DNA of 64,000 bases from Arcobacter arenosus (GCF_005771535.1 NZ_VANU01000003.1:215809-279808); one strand, 5' to 3'; numbered from the stretch's first letter, positions 52,642 to 62,698 are shown. Translations and numbers: made by a program. Notes: generated from the letters alone by a model not told the origin.

Positions 52642-52886
52642 TGAATCAAGTCATTGTTGAAAAAGAGTGTAGTTGCTTTAAAAAAAGTGATTTACAAAAC
52701 AATTTAGTATTTGACTCAAAAGATAAGGCTTTGATTAAAGCTTTAAGAATGAAAGATAAAATGAATCAAGAGTTTTGTAGAAAACACGATTTTTTGGTGC
52801 ATGAAAAAGATGGGGATTTTATAATCTCCTTTGCACCTAACAATGGAAATGAATTTGTATGCTGTGGCAAAGGTTGCTGTGACTAA
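52641..52886 (+). CDS. Small cysteine-rich protein, paralogue 2
   Basis: 81 residues, about 50% identical to the previous gene by eye (VIVEKECSCFKKSDLQNN; NQEFCRKHDF) and ending VCCGKGCCD, seven cysteines. Its ATG overlaps the last base of the previous stop codon (TAATG), so the pair is translationally coupled and arose by local duplication. Confidence 0.7.
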   Translation: MNQVIVEKECSCFKKSDLQNNLVFDSKDKALIKALRMKDKMNQEFCRKHDFLVHEKDGDFIISFAPNNGNEFVCCGKGCCD

Positions 52887-52917
52887 AGTGTTTGGGATTT
52901 TATCTCCTAAACACTTT
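52885..52917. terminator. Bidirectional terminator after cysteine-rich pair
   Basis: AAAGTGTTT (52885-52893) pairs with AAACACTTT (52909-52917), extended by GGGA against TCTCC, followed by CTTTT. It serves the convergent nucleotidyltransferase-like gene as well. Confidence 0.8.
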
Positions 52918-53644
52918 CTTTTAACTCTCTTTTTTTATCTAAAAAAATCTCTATAGCTTTTTTTATCTCTTCAAAATTTTCATCATCACCTTGAAGTCTT
53001 TGGAAATATAAATCATAATTTACATCTGGATCAATTTTAGTTATTTCAAAAATAATATCTAAATAAGTACTAAAAGGAACATCATCTCCACTTTTACTAA
53101 ATCTCACTGCCCTTTGGAGAGATACAAATGGATTTTGATTTATCCTAGAGATACTATTTTTTCTAGTTTTTAAATAGTTTATGAAAACTTCACGAATATC
53201 TGATTGAACAATCTCTACTTTATTTGTTTTTGTATTAAATCTACATCTAAAGCCAATTTTAGTAGATGAAAAATCAAAAATGTCAACTACAAAATTTAAA
53301 TCTTTTCCTAAAAACCTTTCTCTGTAAACACATTGAAATATATCATTTTCAAATTTGAATGTATGTGAATTGTTTTTATATAAAAAATGTTTTTCATCAA
53401 TATAACTTAAGATATTTTCTAATTCATCTTTTGTTTTAAAAAATAAATCTAAATCTCTAAATGTATCTCTTTTTAGACATGAACCAGCTAAATAAAACTC
53501 AATATACTCTTCATCAAGAGGTTTTAATAAAGCATTTTTAAAAAAGTTTTCCATTCTATCAACTACATTTTTTAGTCTTTTATCTAAAGTTATTGCAGTA
53601 TCTTTTGTTATAAAATCATAATCTAACCAAAGTTTATAGTTCAA
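52907..53644 (-). CDS. Nucleotidyltransferase-like protein
   Basis: 245 residues. LAGSCLKRDTFRDLDLF carries a GS...DxD nucleotidyltransferase signature, with VVDIFDF supplying a likely third acidic residue. The remainder is helical. This resembles MNT/tRNA-nucleotidyltransferase-type heads, without a recognised RNA-binding tail. Function uncertain. It overlaps the terminator of the convergent pair. Confidence 0.6.
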   Translation of the reverse strand: MNYKLWLDYDFITKDTAITLDKRLKNVVDRMENFFKNALLKPLDEEYIEFYLAGSCLKRDTFRDLDLFFKTKDELENILSYIDEKHFLYKNNSHTFKFENDIFQCVYRERFLGKDLNFVVDIFDFSSTKIGFRCRFNTKTNKVEIVQSDIREVFINYLKTRKNSISRINQNPFVSLQRAVRFSKSGDDVPFSTYLDIIFEITKIDPDVNYDLYFQRLQGDDENFEEIKKAIEIFLDKKRELKESV

Positions 53645-53687
53645 ATATTTTCCTTTTAATAAACTATATTATTTTAATATATCTTTG

Positions 53688-54785
53688 CTAATTATTTGGA
53701 ACTAAAATTGTAAGTTTTCCTTGTTCTTTCATTCCACCAGCTTCTAACTCTGCATTCTCCCCATGTCCAAAAAAGAAATCTGCTCTTATTTCACCTTTAA
53801 TTGCTCCCCCTACATCAGCTGCAACCATAAGTCTATTTATCTTTTCTTTAGTTACAGAAGATTTTGTATTTATAAATACAGGCATTCCAAGGGGAATATA
53901 TCTTTTATCAACTGCTAAATTCCTTCCTCCAACTAACTCAGAACCAAGTGCCCCTGTTGCACCTTGTTCTCTTTTAGAAAAGAAAATATAGCTTCTATTT
54001 TGATTTAAAATTTCATCAATTCTATGAGGATTATCTTTTAAATAAGCTTTTATACCTTGTAAACTTGCACCATATTCTTGTAAAACTCCCTCTTTTAATA
54101 AAGCTCTACCAATAGCAAAATATTTATGCCCATTTTGATTAGCATACCCCACATTTATAACTTCACCAGTGTCTAATTGTATTTTACCAGAACCTTGTAT
54201 TTGTAAAAAGAATAAATCTACCTCATCATTCACATAACAAATAGCTTCTAAATCATCTCTTTTATTTAAATCTTCCCTATCATCATAAGAGATAACTTTA
54301 CCATTTACAAGTTTTCCTCTTAATCTATATTTTTTTAGTTCTGGATAAGAATCACTTAAATCAATCATCAACATATCATCTGGTGTTTTGTAAATTGGAT
54401 ATTTATAAGTTTCACTTTGTGTAAGGCTTCCATGTAAAAGGGGCTCATAATAACCTGTTATTATCCCTGTATCAGTTCCATTTGAATTATATAATTCATA
54501 AGCTGTAAAATTTTCTGTAAAAAACTTTGAAGGATTTGTATAATCATTTACTTTTTGACAAACATCTTTAAAAAGTTCATATCTTTTTGCTCTTTGGCAA
54601 TCTTTTTTAAATACTTCTAATGCTAAATCTAAATCATCTTCATAAAACCCATCTATCTCATCTATATTTATTTTTTTTACATTTGCTTTAGAAATTGATA
54701 GTTTTTCATATTTTTTAAAGTCTTTTAGTGAACAACCTGTAAATAGTAAAATAAATATTGTTGTTATGATTGTAAGTTTCTTCAT
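53688..54785 (-). CDS. mltA: Membrane-bound lytic murein transglycosylase A
   Basis: 365 residues, lipoprotein with lipobox FTGC (Cys about 18). MltA domain followed by the 3D domain: GIITGYYEPLLHGS, FLQIQGSGKIQL, and the catalytic-Asp block MVAADVGGAIKGEIRADFFFG. Cleaves peptidoglycan glycan strands in the outer-membrane leaflet. Alone between the nucleotidyltransferase-like gene and dnaK cluster. Confidence 0.93.
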   Translation of the reverse strand: MKKLTIITTIFILLFTGCSLKDFKKYEKLSISKANVKKINIDEIDGFYEDDLDLALEVFKKDCQRAKRYELFKDVCQKVNDYTNPSKFFTENFTAYELYNSNGTDTGIITGYYEPLLHGSLTQSETYKYPIYKTPDDMLMIDLSDSYPELKKYRLRGKLVNGKVISYDDREDLNKRDDLEAICYVNDEVDLFFLQIQGSGKIQLDTGEVINVGYANQNGHKYFAIGRALLKEGVLQEYGASLQGIKAYLKDNPHRIDEILNQNRSYIFFSKREQGATGALGSELVGGRNLAVDKRYIPLGMPVFINTKSSVTKEKINRLMVAADVGGAIKGEIRADFFFGHGENAELEAGGMKEQGKLTILVPNN

Positions 54786-54866
54786 TATAATTCCCTTTAA
54801 TTTTGGGGAATTCTAACATTTAAAAGTTAATAGTTGTTAAATCTATGAATTTAATACTTTAAACTA

Positions 54867-55169
54867 TTAAATTCCACAGTTTGAATTACCAGATTGAGAA
54901 TAAACCTCTTTCATTCCACATACTTTGCAAGTATATTCAATATCATTAACACCTGAACAACCTCCACCTTTTAATAATCTTGCATTAATAACTTCTTGTT
55001 TAAAAGTTGTTTTAGTATTTTCATCATAAAAAGTTTTAGTTTTTGCTCCACAAGTTGGGCATTCACCGTTGTTTAATTTATCAACTCTTGAGTGTTTATT
55101 TTTGTAATAGAGTAAAATTGAGAAGATTACTATTAAAAAAGTTAATAGTAAAAAAATAATAGTTTGCAT
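54867..55169 (-). CDS. Small membrane-anchored zinc-ribbon protein
   Basis: 100 residues. One N-terminal transmembrane helix (IIFLLLTFLIVIFSILLYY), then a zinc-ribbon CPTCGAKTKTF...YTCKVCGM plus two more Cys. The start lies 10 nt after the dnaK stop, at the foot of a perfect hairpin, and lacks a clear Shine-Dalgarno of its own, so it probably depends on dnaK translation. Function unknown. Confidence 0.7.
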   Translation of the reverse strand: MQTIIFLLLTFLIVIFSILLYYKNKHSRVDKLNNGECPTCGAKTKTFYDENTKTTFKQEVINARLLKGGGCSGVNDIEYTCKVCGMKEVYSQSGNSNCGI

Positions 55170-55192
55170 GAAGTAGAGATTACTCTACTTCA
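55169..55192 (-). other. Perfect hairpin across the dnaK stop codon
   Basis: TGAAGTAGAG (55169-55178 on plus) and CTCTACTTCA (55183-55192) form a 10-bp stem with an ATTA loop. It contains the last codons and stop of dnaK and touches the next ATG. No T-run follows, so coupling or processing is likelier than termination. Confidence 0.55.
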
Positions 55193-57066
55193 GCGTCGAT
55201 AACATCGTCGTCATCTTTTTTAGCTTTTTGGTTTGGTTGAGCACCACCTTGTCCTTGTTGCTCTTTAGCATACATTGCTTCAGCTAATTTGTGAGATTTT
55301 TCAGTTAATGATTTAACTTTCTCTTCAATTTGCTCTTTTGTTGCATTTTCATCTTTTAGAATCTCTTCTAATTCTGCAGCTGCATCAATAATAGCTTTTT
55401 TCTCTTCTTCAGAAACTGCATTTTCATTTTCTTCTAAAGTCTTTTTAGTTGAGTGTAATAATGCATCAGCTTGATTTCTAACATCAATTAACTCTTTTTT
55501 CTTAGCATCAGCTTCTTTATTCGCTTCTGCTTCATTTACCATTTTTTCAATCTCTTCATCAGATAATCCAGATGAACCAGAGATAGTAATTTTATTCTCT
55601 TTTCCAGTTCCTTTATCTTTAGCAGATACATTTAAAACACCATTTGCATCAATATCAAATGTTACTTCAATTTGAGGAACACCTCTTGGTGCTGCTGGGA
55701 TATCAGAAAGTTCAAACATACCTAAAGATTTATTATCTTTAGCAAATTCTCTTTCCCCTTGACCAACATGAATTGATACAGCTGGTTGGTTATCTTCAGC
55801 AGTAGAGAATACTTGAGATTTTTTAACAGGAATAGTTGTACCTTTTTCAATAAGTTTAGTCATAACTCCACCAAGAGTTTCAATACCTAATGATAAAGGA
55901 GTAACGTCTAATAATAATACGTCTTTAACATCTCCTCTTAATACACCTGCTTGAACCGCTGCACCTTTTGCAACAACTTCATCAGGATTTACACCTTTAT
56001 TTAAATCTTTTCCAAAGAACTCTTTTACAACAGAGTTTGCTTTTGGTAATCTTGTAGAACCACCAACCATAATCACTTCTTGAATCTCACCTTTATCTAA
56101 TCCAGCATCTTTAAGTGCAGTTTTGATGTGATCTAAAGTTTCAGTAATTAAGTTTTCAGTCATTGACTCAAATTTTGCTCTAGTTAAAGATTTAACTAAG
56201 TGAACTGGTCCAGCTTGTCCCATTGAGATAAATGGTAAGTTGATTTCAGTTGATTCAGCAGAAGACAACTCTTTTTTAGCGTTTTCAGCTGCATCTTTTA
56301 ATCTTTGTAATGCCATTTTGTCATTTTTAATGTCAAATCCATTCTCATCTTGGAACTCTTTTGCTAACCAATCAATAATAGCGTTATCGAAGTCATCTCC
56401 ACCTAAGAATGCATTACCATCAGTTGAAAGTACTTCAAATGTTCCATCACCAATTTCAAGAACAGTAACGTCAAATGTACCACCACCTAAATCGTATACT
56501 AGAACTTTTTCTTCACCTTTTTTATCTAAACCATATGCTAATGAAGCAGCAGTTGGCTCATTGATAATTCTTAATACATTTAAACCTGCAATTGTACCTG
56601 CTTCTTGTGTTGCTTTTCTTTGAGCATCATTGAAGTATGCTGGAACTGTAATAACTGCATCAGTAACAGTTGCACCTAAATACTCTTCAGCATCTGCTTT
56701 TAATTTTCCTAAGATTTTTGCAGAAATTTCTTGCGGAGTATAAACTTTATCAGCAATTTCAACTGCTGCAGCACCGTTTCTATTAACGATTTTATATCCA
56801 ACTTTTGATTGTGCTTCTTTAGCATTCTCTTCATCCATCATTAAACCCATAATTCTTTTTACAGAATAAATTGTTTTTTCTGGGTTTGTAATAGCTTGTC
56901 TTTTTGCTGGATCACCAACTAAAACTTCACCTTTATCAGTAAATGCTACAATTGAAGGAGTTGTATTTTTACCCTCTTTATTTGGGATAACTTTTGCTTC
57001 ACCACCTTCATAAACTGCCATACAAGAGTTTGTTGTACCTAAATCTATACCTAATACTTTACTCAT
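55180..57066 (-). CDS. dnaK: Hsp70 chaperone DnaK
   Basis: 628 residues. Starts [18 protein letters not shown]; ATPase blocks [14 protein letters not shown] and GGSTRLPK; substrate-binding domain with the [14 protein letters not shown] linker and a C-terminal lid rich in charged helix ending [10 protein letters not shown]. Heat-shock chaperone acting with GrpE and a DnaJ not seen here. Third gene of hrcA-grpE-dnaK. Confidence 0.97.
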   Translation of the reverse strand: MSKVLGIDLGTTNSCMAVYEGGEAKVIPNKEGKNTTPSIVAFTDKGEVLVGDPAKRQAITNPEKTIYSVKRIMGLMMDEENAKEAQSKVGYKIVNRNGAAAVEIADKVYTPQEISAKILGKLKADAEEYLGATVTDAVITVPAYFNDAQRKATQEAGTIAGLNVLRIINEPTAASLAYGLDKKGEEKVLVYDLGGGTFDVTVLEIGDGTFEVLSTDGNAFLGGDDFDNAIIDWLAKEFQDENGFDIKNDKMALQRLKDAAENAKKELSSAESTEINLPFISMGQAGPVHLVKSLTRAKFESMTENLITETLDHIKTALKDAGLDKGEIQEVIMVGGSTRLPKANSVVKEFFGKDLNKGVNPDEVVAKGAAVQAGVLRGDVKDVLLLDVTPLSLGIETLGGVMTKLIEKGTTIPVKKSQVFSTAEDNQPAVSIHVGQGEREFAKDNKSLGMFELSDIPAAPRGVPQIEVTFDIDANGVLNVSAKDKGTGKENKITISGSSGLSDEEIEKMVNEAEANKEADAKKKELIDVRNQADALLHSTKKTLEENENAVSEEEKKAIIDAAAELEEILKDENATKEQIEEKVKSLTEKSHKLAEAMYAKEQQGQGGAQPNQKAKKDDDDVIDAEVE

Positions 57067-57143
57067 AACTATATCCTTATCATTTTTTTATTATTAATTT
57101 TATTTTTAAATCAAATAGTTTAAAGACTTTGCGGTCATTTTTT

Positions 57144-57725
57144 CTAATTTGCTATTGAAACCATAGCTGCTCTAAGCAGTCTATCCTTAAACTTATAACC
57201 TTTTTGTAACCTTTGAACAATTTGTCCAGTTTCATGGTCTGGGCTATCAACTTGCATTACAGCATCATGGAAATTTGGATCAAATTCCCCATCTGTTTCA
57301 ACTAATGTAATATCATGCTTTTCAAATGCAGTGTAGAAGTTTTTAATAGTTAACTCAACACCCTCTTTTAGTTTTGCTAAAAGCTCCTCTGCTGGCATAT
57401 CTTTTGCTGCTTCTTCAGCAGCAAGTGCCATTTCAAGAGTATCAATTGGTGCTAGTAAATCTTTTGCAAACTTTTCAGATGCATAATCAATTGCTTGATA
57501 TTTCTCTTTTTCTAATCTTTTTTTAATATTTTCAAAATCGGCATGAACTCTAAAATATTTATCTTCACTTTCTTTTAACTTTGCTTCAAGTTCAGCAATT
57601 TTTTCTTCTGCACTTAATTCCTTTGGCTCTTCATTAGATTCTGTTGTTTCTTCAACATTTTCTTGAGTTTGAACCTCTTCATTTTGTACTACTTCTTCAT
57701 TTATTTCTTCTTGTTTTTCACTCAA
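57144..57725 (-). CDS. grpE: Nucleotide exchange factor GrpE
   Basis: 193 residues. An acidic N-terminal 45 residues, long coiled coil (about 45-90), then the conserved [11 protein letters not shown] and C-terminal beta region ending [22 protein letters not shown]. Releases ADP from DnaK. Lies 9 bp after hrcA. Confidence 0.95.
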   Translation of the reverse strand: MSEKQEEINEEVVQNEEVQTQENVEETTESNEEPKELSAEEKIAELEAKLKESEDKYFRVHADFENIKKRLEKEKYQAIDYASEKFAKDLLAPIDTLEMALAAEEAAKDMPAEELLAKLKEGVELTIKNFYTAFEKHDITLVETDGEFDPNFHDAVMQVDSPDHETGQIVQRLQKGYKFKDRLLRAAMVSIAN

Positions 57726-57734
57726 AGTAATCTC

Positions 57735-58523
57735 CTAAACCATACTAATTTTATTATAAAAATATTCATAATCTTTTGATAGTTCCCCTACCACTAACAT
57801 CTTAATATCTTGATTGTCTATTCTACATTTATGACAAATACCGATATACCCTTCAGGAACAATACCATCAAAATATAAACCTTCTTCAATTGAGTCTAAA
57901 ACAACCCCTTTTAAAAAAGAGTTAATGCTCTTTTCATCAAAGTTGTATTTTAGTGCCAAAGAGAAAAACTCTTTTGTATTGTAAATATGAAAATTTTTAT
58001 TTTGAAGATATTGACTAACTTGCTCATAAATTTCCATTGCTCCAACTTGTTTAGCAATATTTACAATATGTACTAACTCAAGAGAAACCATATCACTTAA
58101 AAATCTATATAAAGCATCACTATATTTAATTGTAATTGCAAAGGATGTAAACTCTAAAATCATATATCTATTTTCAACATTTAAAATGTTTTTTAAAATA
58201 TCAGACTTTTGATCTTGAATAAATACTGACATCCCTAAATCATTTGATAAATATGCAATAGCTCTTTCATCAACATATTCAAGTCTAAAATTTAATTTAT
58301 TTCTCCAATACATTTTTAAAGCTTCAGTTGTAGGTGTTCTTCCTGAACTTACATGTTCTTGTGCAAGAAAACCTTCATCTCCAAGCTTTTTAAAGTATCC
58401 TCTAATTGTTGCAGGTGAATATGAAATATCATACATTGATTTTAATTGACTAGAACCAATAGGCTCCAGATGTTCAATGTAAGCTTTAATAATTGAATGT
58501 AATAAAAACTCTTTTTTATCCAT
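57735..58523 (-). CDS. hrcA: Heat-inducible transcription repressor HrcA
   Basis: 262 residues. N-terminal winged helix (YIEHLEPIGSSQLK, YSPATIRGYFKKL, SSGRTPT), followed by a divergent effector domain. Represses the hrcA-grpE-dnaK operon through CIRCE. I start it at ATG 58523; the GTG at 58535 in the same frame overlaps the AAAAGGTG Shine-Dalgarno, which is better placed for 58523. Confidence 0.92.
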   Translation of the reverse strand: MDKKEFLLHSIIKAYIEHLEPIGSSQLKSMYDISYSPATIRGYFKKLGDEGFLAQEHVSSGRTPTTEALKMYWRNKLNFRLEYVDERAIAYLSNDLGMSVFIQDQKSDILKNILNVENRYMILEFTSFAITIKYSDALYRFLSDMVSLELVHIVNIAKQVGAMEIYEQVSQYLQNKNFHIYNTKEFFSLALKYNFDEKSINSFLKGVVLDSIEEGLYFDGIVPEGYIGICHKCRIDNQDIKMLVVGELSKDYEYFYNKISMV

Positions 58524-58546
58524 TTTATCATTCACCTTTTAAAAAT

Positions 58547-58573
58547 TTAGCACTTAAAATCTTAAACTGCTAA
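58547..58573. promoter_or_regulatory. CIRCE operator of the hrcA operon
   Basis: TTAGCACTT, nine bases, AACTGCTAA. Consensus CIRCE is TTAGCACTC-N9-GAGTGCTAA, so arms match each other at 8 of 9 positions and the consensus at most positions. It lies between the promoter and hrcA, as expected for self-repression by HrcA. Confidence 0.85.
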
Positions 58574-58577
58574 AAAT

Positions 58578-58606
58578 ATTATACTATATGAGTGAGTAAA
58601 TGTCAA
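58578..58606 (-). promoter_or_regulatory. Consensus sigma-70 promoter of hrcA-grpE-dnaK
   Basis: On the minus strand TTGACA (58606-58601), a 17-bp spacer and TATAAT (58583-58578), a perfect match to consensus, directly upstream of the CIRCE element. The start of transcription would fall inside or just before the operator. Confidence 0.9.
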
Positions 58607-58751
58607 GTTGTTTTTAGCAAAAGATTTCTAAAAGTGCCAATTTTTTTAAAATGCCCCTAATAATAGCTAAATGACTACTTTTATACTATTTAATTAGAAT
58701 TTTAATACAATTAATATATAATTTTTTGAAATTTATTTAATAAGGAGTTTT

Positions 58752-59723
58752 ATGATGAATTATAAAATGTCATCTTTGGGGAAGAAAATTGCTAGTGTAG
58801 CAGTTATTTCAGCACTAAGTGTTCCTGCATTTGCTGCAGAGTTTATTACAATTGGTACAGGAAGTGTTACTGGAACATATTATCCTACAGGTGGAGCGGT
58901 TTGTAGACTAGTTAATAAATATAAAAAAGAAACAAAAATTAGATGTTCTGTTGAATCAACTGGTGGTTCTGTATATAACATCAATACAATTAAAAACGGT
59001 GAGTTAGATTTTGGTATCGCACAATCAGATGTAGTATATCAAGCTGCTAATGGAACTAAAAAATTTGAAGGTAAGCCTGTTAAAAAGCTTAGATCAGTAA
59101 TGGCTATTTATCCAGAACTGTTTACTCTTGTAACAAGAAAAGAAGCAGGAATTAAAAATATTACGGATATTAAAGGTAAAAGAATTAACCTTGGAAATCC
59201 AGGATCAGGAAATGAAGCAACTGCACTTTCTATGTTCAAAGCTTTAGGAATGAGTAAAGCTGATTTAGGTTTTGCTGGTGTTTTAAAAGCTGGTGAAGCT
59301 CCAGATGCATTAAGAGACAATAAAATTGATGGATATTTCTATATGGTAGGACATCCTACTGCAAATATTAAAGACGCATCAAACTCTGTAGATATTGCAA
59401 TTACTCCAATTAATGGTGAAAAAATTGATGCTTTTGTTAAAGCAAATCCATACTTTGCACAAGCAGATGTTCCTGCTGGATTATATAAAGGTGTAGATGA
59501 AGCTGTTCCAACATTTGGTGTAAAAGCAGTTTTAGTTACATCAACTGATGTAAGTGACAAAGCAGTTTATACTTTAGTTAAAGCTATTTTAGAAAACTTT
59601 GATGACTTCAAAAAACTTCACCCAGCATACGCAAATATTACAAAAGAATCTTTATTAGATGGACTAAGTGCTCCATTACATGAAGGTGCAAAAAAATACT
59701 TCAAAGAAGCAGGATTACAATAA
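58752..59723 (+). CDS. TAXI-family TRAP transporter substrate-binding protein
   Basis: 323 residues. Signal peptide cut near VPAFAAEF. TAXI signature GTGSVTGTYYPTGGAVCRL, GSVYNINTIKNGELDFGIAQSDV, and the NLGNPGSGNEATA block. Periplasmic receptor, probably for a small organic acid such as glutamate or another carboxylate; the ligand is unknown. Precedes the fused membrane subunit gene. Confidence 0.93.
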   Translation: MMNYKMSSLGKKIASVAVISALSVPAFAAEFITIGTGSVTGTYYPTGGAVCRLVNKYKKETKIRCSVESTGGSVYNINTIKNGELDFGIAQSDVVYQAANGTKKFEGKPVKKLRSVMAIYPELFTLVTRKEAGIKNITDIKGKRINLGNPGSGNEATALSMFKALGMSKADLGFAGVLKAGEAPDALRDNKIDGYFYMVGHPTANIKDASNSVDIAITPINGEKIDAFVKANPYFAQADVPAGLYKGVDEAVPTFGVKAVLVTSTDVSDKAVYTLVKAILENFDDFKKLHPAYANITKESLLDGLSAPLHEGAKKYFKEAGLQ

Positions 59724-59732
59724 TCCAATCTC

Positions 59733-59760
59733 TATCCTAAAGGAGTTTTCCTTTGGGATA
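59733..59760 (+). terminator. Intercistronic attenuator between TRAP genes
   Basis: TATCCTAAAGGA (59733-59744) pairs with TCCTTTGGGATA (59749-59760) over a GTTT loop with one G-T wobble, followed by ATATTTTATT. Partial termination here would give more receptor than permease, as is common in binding-protein operons. Confidence 0.75.
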
Positions 59761-59838
59761 ATATTTTATTAGTTATGGTTTATATTTTTAATAAATGATA
59801 ATTAATAAAATCTTACAAATTTTTAAGGACAGATAAAT

Positions 59839-61938
59839 ATGGGTATTTATGAAGAAAAACCACACACCCTCAAAGAACTTGAAATTGAGCAAGCAGATGA
59901 ATCACAAAAGGTTTTAAATGAACTAGAAGGACAAAGGGTTTTTGGAAGAAAACATTATGAATTTTGGTTAATTTCAACAATCGCTTTATTTTGGTCATTA
60001 TTTCAACTTTATATTGTTATTGAGCCAACAAACTCAACTATATCAAGGTCTATTCACTTAGCATTTGCATTATTACTAGCATTTATGATTTATCCAATGA
60101 TGAAAAAACCTTATTTTCTTAAAAAAATAAGATGGTTCGGATACACCTTTGCATTAATTGGTATGTGTAGTGCAGGATATATTGCTTACTTTTTCGAAGA
60201 GATTGCATTAAGACCTGGGGATTATAAACAACTTGATATTGTTGTTGCATTAATAGGAATTGTAATCTTATTAGAAGCAGGAAGAAGAACACTAGGACTT
60301 GCTTTATCTGTTATTGCAATTGTCTTTATTGCTTACGATATGCTTGGGCCTTATATGCCTGAACTTATTATTCACAAAGGTGCTAGTTTAAATAAACTAG
60401 CAGGTCATATGTTTTTAACAACAGAGGGAATTTTTGGAGTTCCACTTGGTGTATCAACGGGATTTGTATTTTTATTTGTACTATTTGGTTCACTTTTAGA
60501 TAAAGCAGGAGCTGGAGAGTATTTTATTAATCTTGCATTTGCACTACTTGGAAAATTTAGAGGTGGTCCAGCAAAAGCTTCAGTTGTAGCTTCTGGTTTT
60601 ACTGGAATTATGAGTGGAAGTTCAATTGCAAATACTGTTACAACAGGAACTTTTACAATTCCTCTTATGAAAAGAACAGGATTTAGACCAGAACAAGCAG
60701 GTGCAGTAGAAGTTGCTGCTTCTACAAATGGTCAGCTTATGCCTCCTGTTATGGGTGCTGCTGCTTTTATTATCGCTGAGTTTTTAGGTTTAGCTTATAC
60801 AGATGTAATCTTTGCAGCTTTTATCCCTGCTTTTGTTTCTTATTTTGCACTATTTTATATAGTACATTTAGAGGCATTAAAGCTTGGTCTTAAAGGGATG
60901 AATGATAAAGATTTACCACCAAAATGGAAAACCTTTGTTCAAGGTATTCACTATTTAGTTCCAATTTTCTTCTTATTATATACCTTAATGATATTAAGAG
61001 AGTCTGCTGCAAGTGCTGCATTTAATGCAATTATGCTTTTAATGCTTCTAATGGTAGTTCAACATCCATTCAGAGCTTTTTTAGCAAAAGAGAAAATCAC
61101 AAAAGATATTTTACTTTCTGGTTTTGTTGATATTTTAGCTGGTATGATTAGTGGAGCTAAAAATATGATTCCAATTGCTGTTGCTACAGCTTTGGCTGGT
61201 ATTGTTGTTGGAAGTATTACACTAACAGGACTTGGACAAGTTTTACTTGATGTAATTGAAACTTTATCAGATGGAAATATTTTTATAATTCTTATTTTAG
61301 CAGCTGTTATTTCTCTAATTCTAGGGATGGGATTACCAACAACTGCAAATTATATAGTTATGGCATCATTGACTGCACCTGTTATTTTAATACTTGCACA
61401 AGATAATGGGTTTATAGTCCCTGCAATAGCAGCTCATCTTTTTGTGTTTTATTTTGGTATTTTAGCTGATGATACACCTCCAGTTGGGCTTGCAGCTTAT
61501 GCAGCTGCTGGTATTGCAAAAGCAGATCCAATAAAAACTGGTATTCAAGGTTTTAAATATGATATTAGAACAGCTATCTTGCCGTTTATGTTCTTCTTTA
61601 ACCCTGAATTACTTTTAATCTCAGAAGTTGACCCATTAAATCCTGCGAATCCAAATGGTTGGGTATGGATTACAAATCCTTTAGAAATAGCTGTTATATT
61701 CTCAACGGCATTTATAGGGATGATGGCATTTTCTTGTTTTACACAAGGATATTTTATTGCTAGAACAAATATTGTTGAAAGATTTATATTCTTAGGTATT
61801 GTTCCATTTATGTTCTTGCCAAAAGTGGTTCAAGAATTTATGCAACTACCAAGTCATTATTTATCATATGCAATTGGGATTTTTATTTTTGTAGGTTTAT
61901 ATCTACTTCAAAAATCGAAAATAAAAAAAGCATCCTAA
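59839..61938 (+). CDS. TRAP transporter fused membrane subunit (DctQM type)
   Basis: 699 residues. N-terminal small-subunit-like part with four helices (about 40-190) fused to the large DctM-type domain (about 195 on), with FTGIMSGSSIANTVTTG, AASTNGQLMPPVMGAAAF and GMGLPTTANYIVMASL typical of the 4TM/12TM TRAP fusion. Sodium- or proton-driven uptake with the TAXI receptor. The C-terminal 30 residues are a short helical tail. Confidence 0.93.
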   Translation: MGIYEEKPHTLKELEIEQADESQKVLNELEGQRVFGRKHYEFWLISTIALFWSLFQLYIVIEPTNSTISRSIHLAFALLLAFMIYPMMKKPYFLKKIRWFGYTFALIGMCSAGYIAYFFEEIALRPGDYKQLDIVVALIGIVILLEAGRRTLGLALSVIAIVFIAYDMLGPYMPELIIHKGASLNKLAGHMFLTTEGIFGVPLGVSTGFVFLFVLFGSLLDKAGAGEYFINLAFALLGKFRGGPAKASVVASGFTGIMSGSSIANTVTTGTFTIPLMKRTGFRPEQAGAVEVAASTNGQLMPPVMGAAAFIIAEFLGLAYTDVIFAAFIPAFVSYFALFYIVHLEALKLGLKGMNDKDLPPKWKTFVQGIHYLVPIFFLLYTLMILRESAASAAFNAIMLLMLLMVVQHPFRAFLAKEKITKDILLSGFVDILAGMISGAKNMIPIAVATALAGIVVGSITLTGLGQVLLDVIETLSDGNIFIILILAAVISLILGMGLPTTANYIVMASLTAPVILILAQDNGFIVPAIAAHLFVFYFGILADDTPPVGLAAYAAAGIAKADPIKTGIQGFKYDIRTAILPFMFFFNPELLLISEVDPLNPANPNGWVWITNPLEIAVIFSTAFIGMMAFSCFTQGYFIARTNIVERFIFLGIVPFMFLPKVVQEFMQLPSHYLSYAIGIFIFVGLYLLQKSKIKKAS

Positions 61939-61953
61939 AAAAGGATGCTTTTT
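61925..61953. terminator. Bidirectional terminator after TRAP operon
   Basis: AAAAAGCATCC (61925-61935) pairs with GGATGCTTTTT (61943-61953) around TAAAAAA. Excellent T-run on both strands; serves the convergent response-regulator gene. Confidence 0.93.
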
Positions 61954-61975
61954 AAATAATTAGTAAAAAGTAGAT

Positions 61976-62698
61976 TTAATCTTTTATTAATAGTTTTTCG
62001 ATGATATATCCGTACCCTTTATGAGATACAATAAAGTCATCATCTTTTACTTTGTCTTTTAATCTTTTCATTACTGTTCTAAAAGCAGAATCGTTTGTAT
62101 TTATATCACCCCAAACTAACTCTTTAAACTTTTCAACAGGTACAACTTCACCTAGATTATCAATTAAAACTTTTAAAATATCAAGCTCTTTTTTAGATAA
62201 TTTAACGATTGACTCTTCATTATATAATTTATCACTTGTTGTATTGTAAGTATATCTTTTATTTAAAGTAATATAATCTTTTGTTTCCTCTTCAACTATG
62301 TTATCAGCAAGAACTTCCTCTTTTGCTTTTTTTAACATCTCCATCATATTGTCAATATTTAATGGTTTAACAAAATAACCTAAAACCCTAAGATTAATAA
62401 GTTTTAACAAATCATCTTCATTTTTATGAGCACTTACAATTATAAATCTTTGATTAGGGGTTAATTCTCTTATCTCATCAATCATAGACATACCATCTTT
62501 ATTTGGCATTTTTAAGTCTGTTAAAACTAAATCAAATTGTTTTTCTTCATCATAGTTTTTTTTGAAAACTTTACTACCCTCTGCACCATCGCAAGCTACT
62601 ACAACTTCATCAAAAATAGTATTTAAGTAAAAAGAGAGTGTTTTTCTTGCAACATCTTCGTCTTCAACTAGTAGAACTCTAGTTATATATGCTTTCAT
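61976..62698 (-). CDS. OmpR-family response regulator
   Basis: 240 residues. Receiver with LLVEDEDVARKTL, phospho-Asp in LVLTDLKMPNKDG, Ser of FIIVSAH and FVKPL; winged-helix output about 145-240 ending VSHKGYGYII. Follows the PAS kinase gene by 50 bp on the same strand, so the two are a pair. The convergent TRAP operon is a plausible target but nothing shows this directly. Confidence 0.9.
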   Translation of the reverse strand: MKAYITRVLLVEDEDVARKTLSFYLNTIFDEVVVACDGAEGSKVFKKNYDEEKQFDLVLTDLKMPNKDGMSMIDEIRELTPNQRFIIVSAHKNEDDLLKLINLRVLGYFVKPLNIDNMMEMLKKAKEEVLADNIVEEETKDYITLNKRYTYNTTSDKLYNEESIVKLSKKELDILKVLIDNLGEVVPVEKFKELVWGDINTNDSAFRTVMKRLKDKVKDDDFIVSHKGYGYIIEKLLIKD

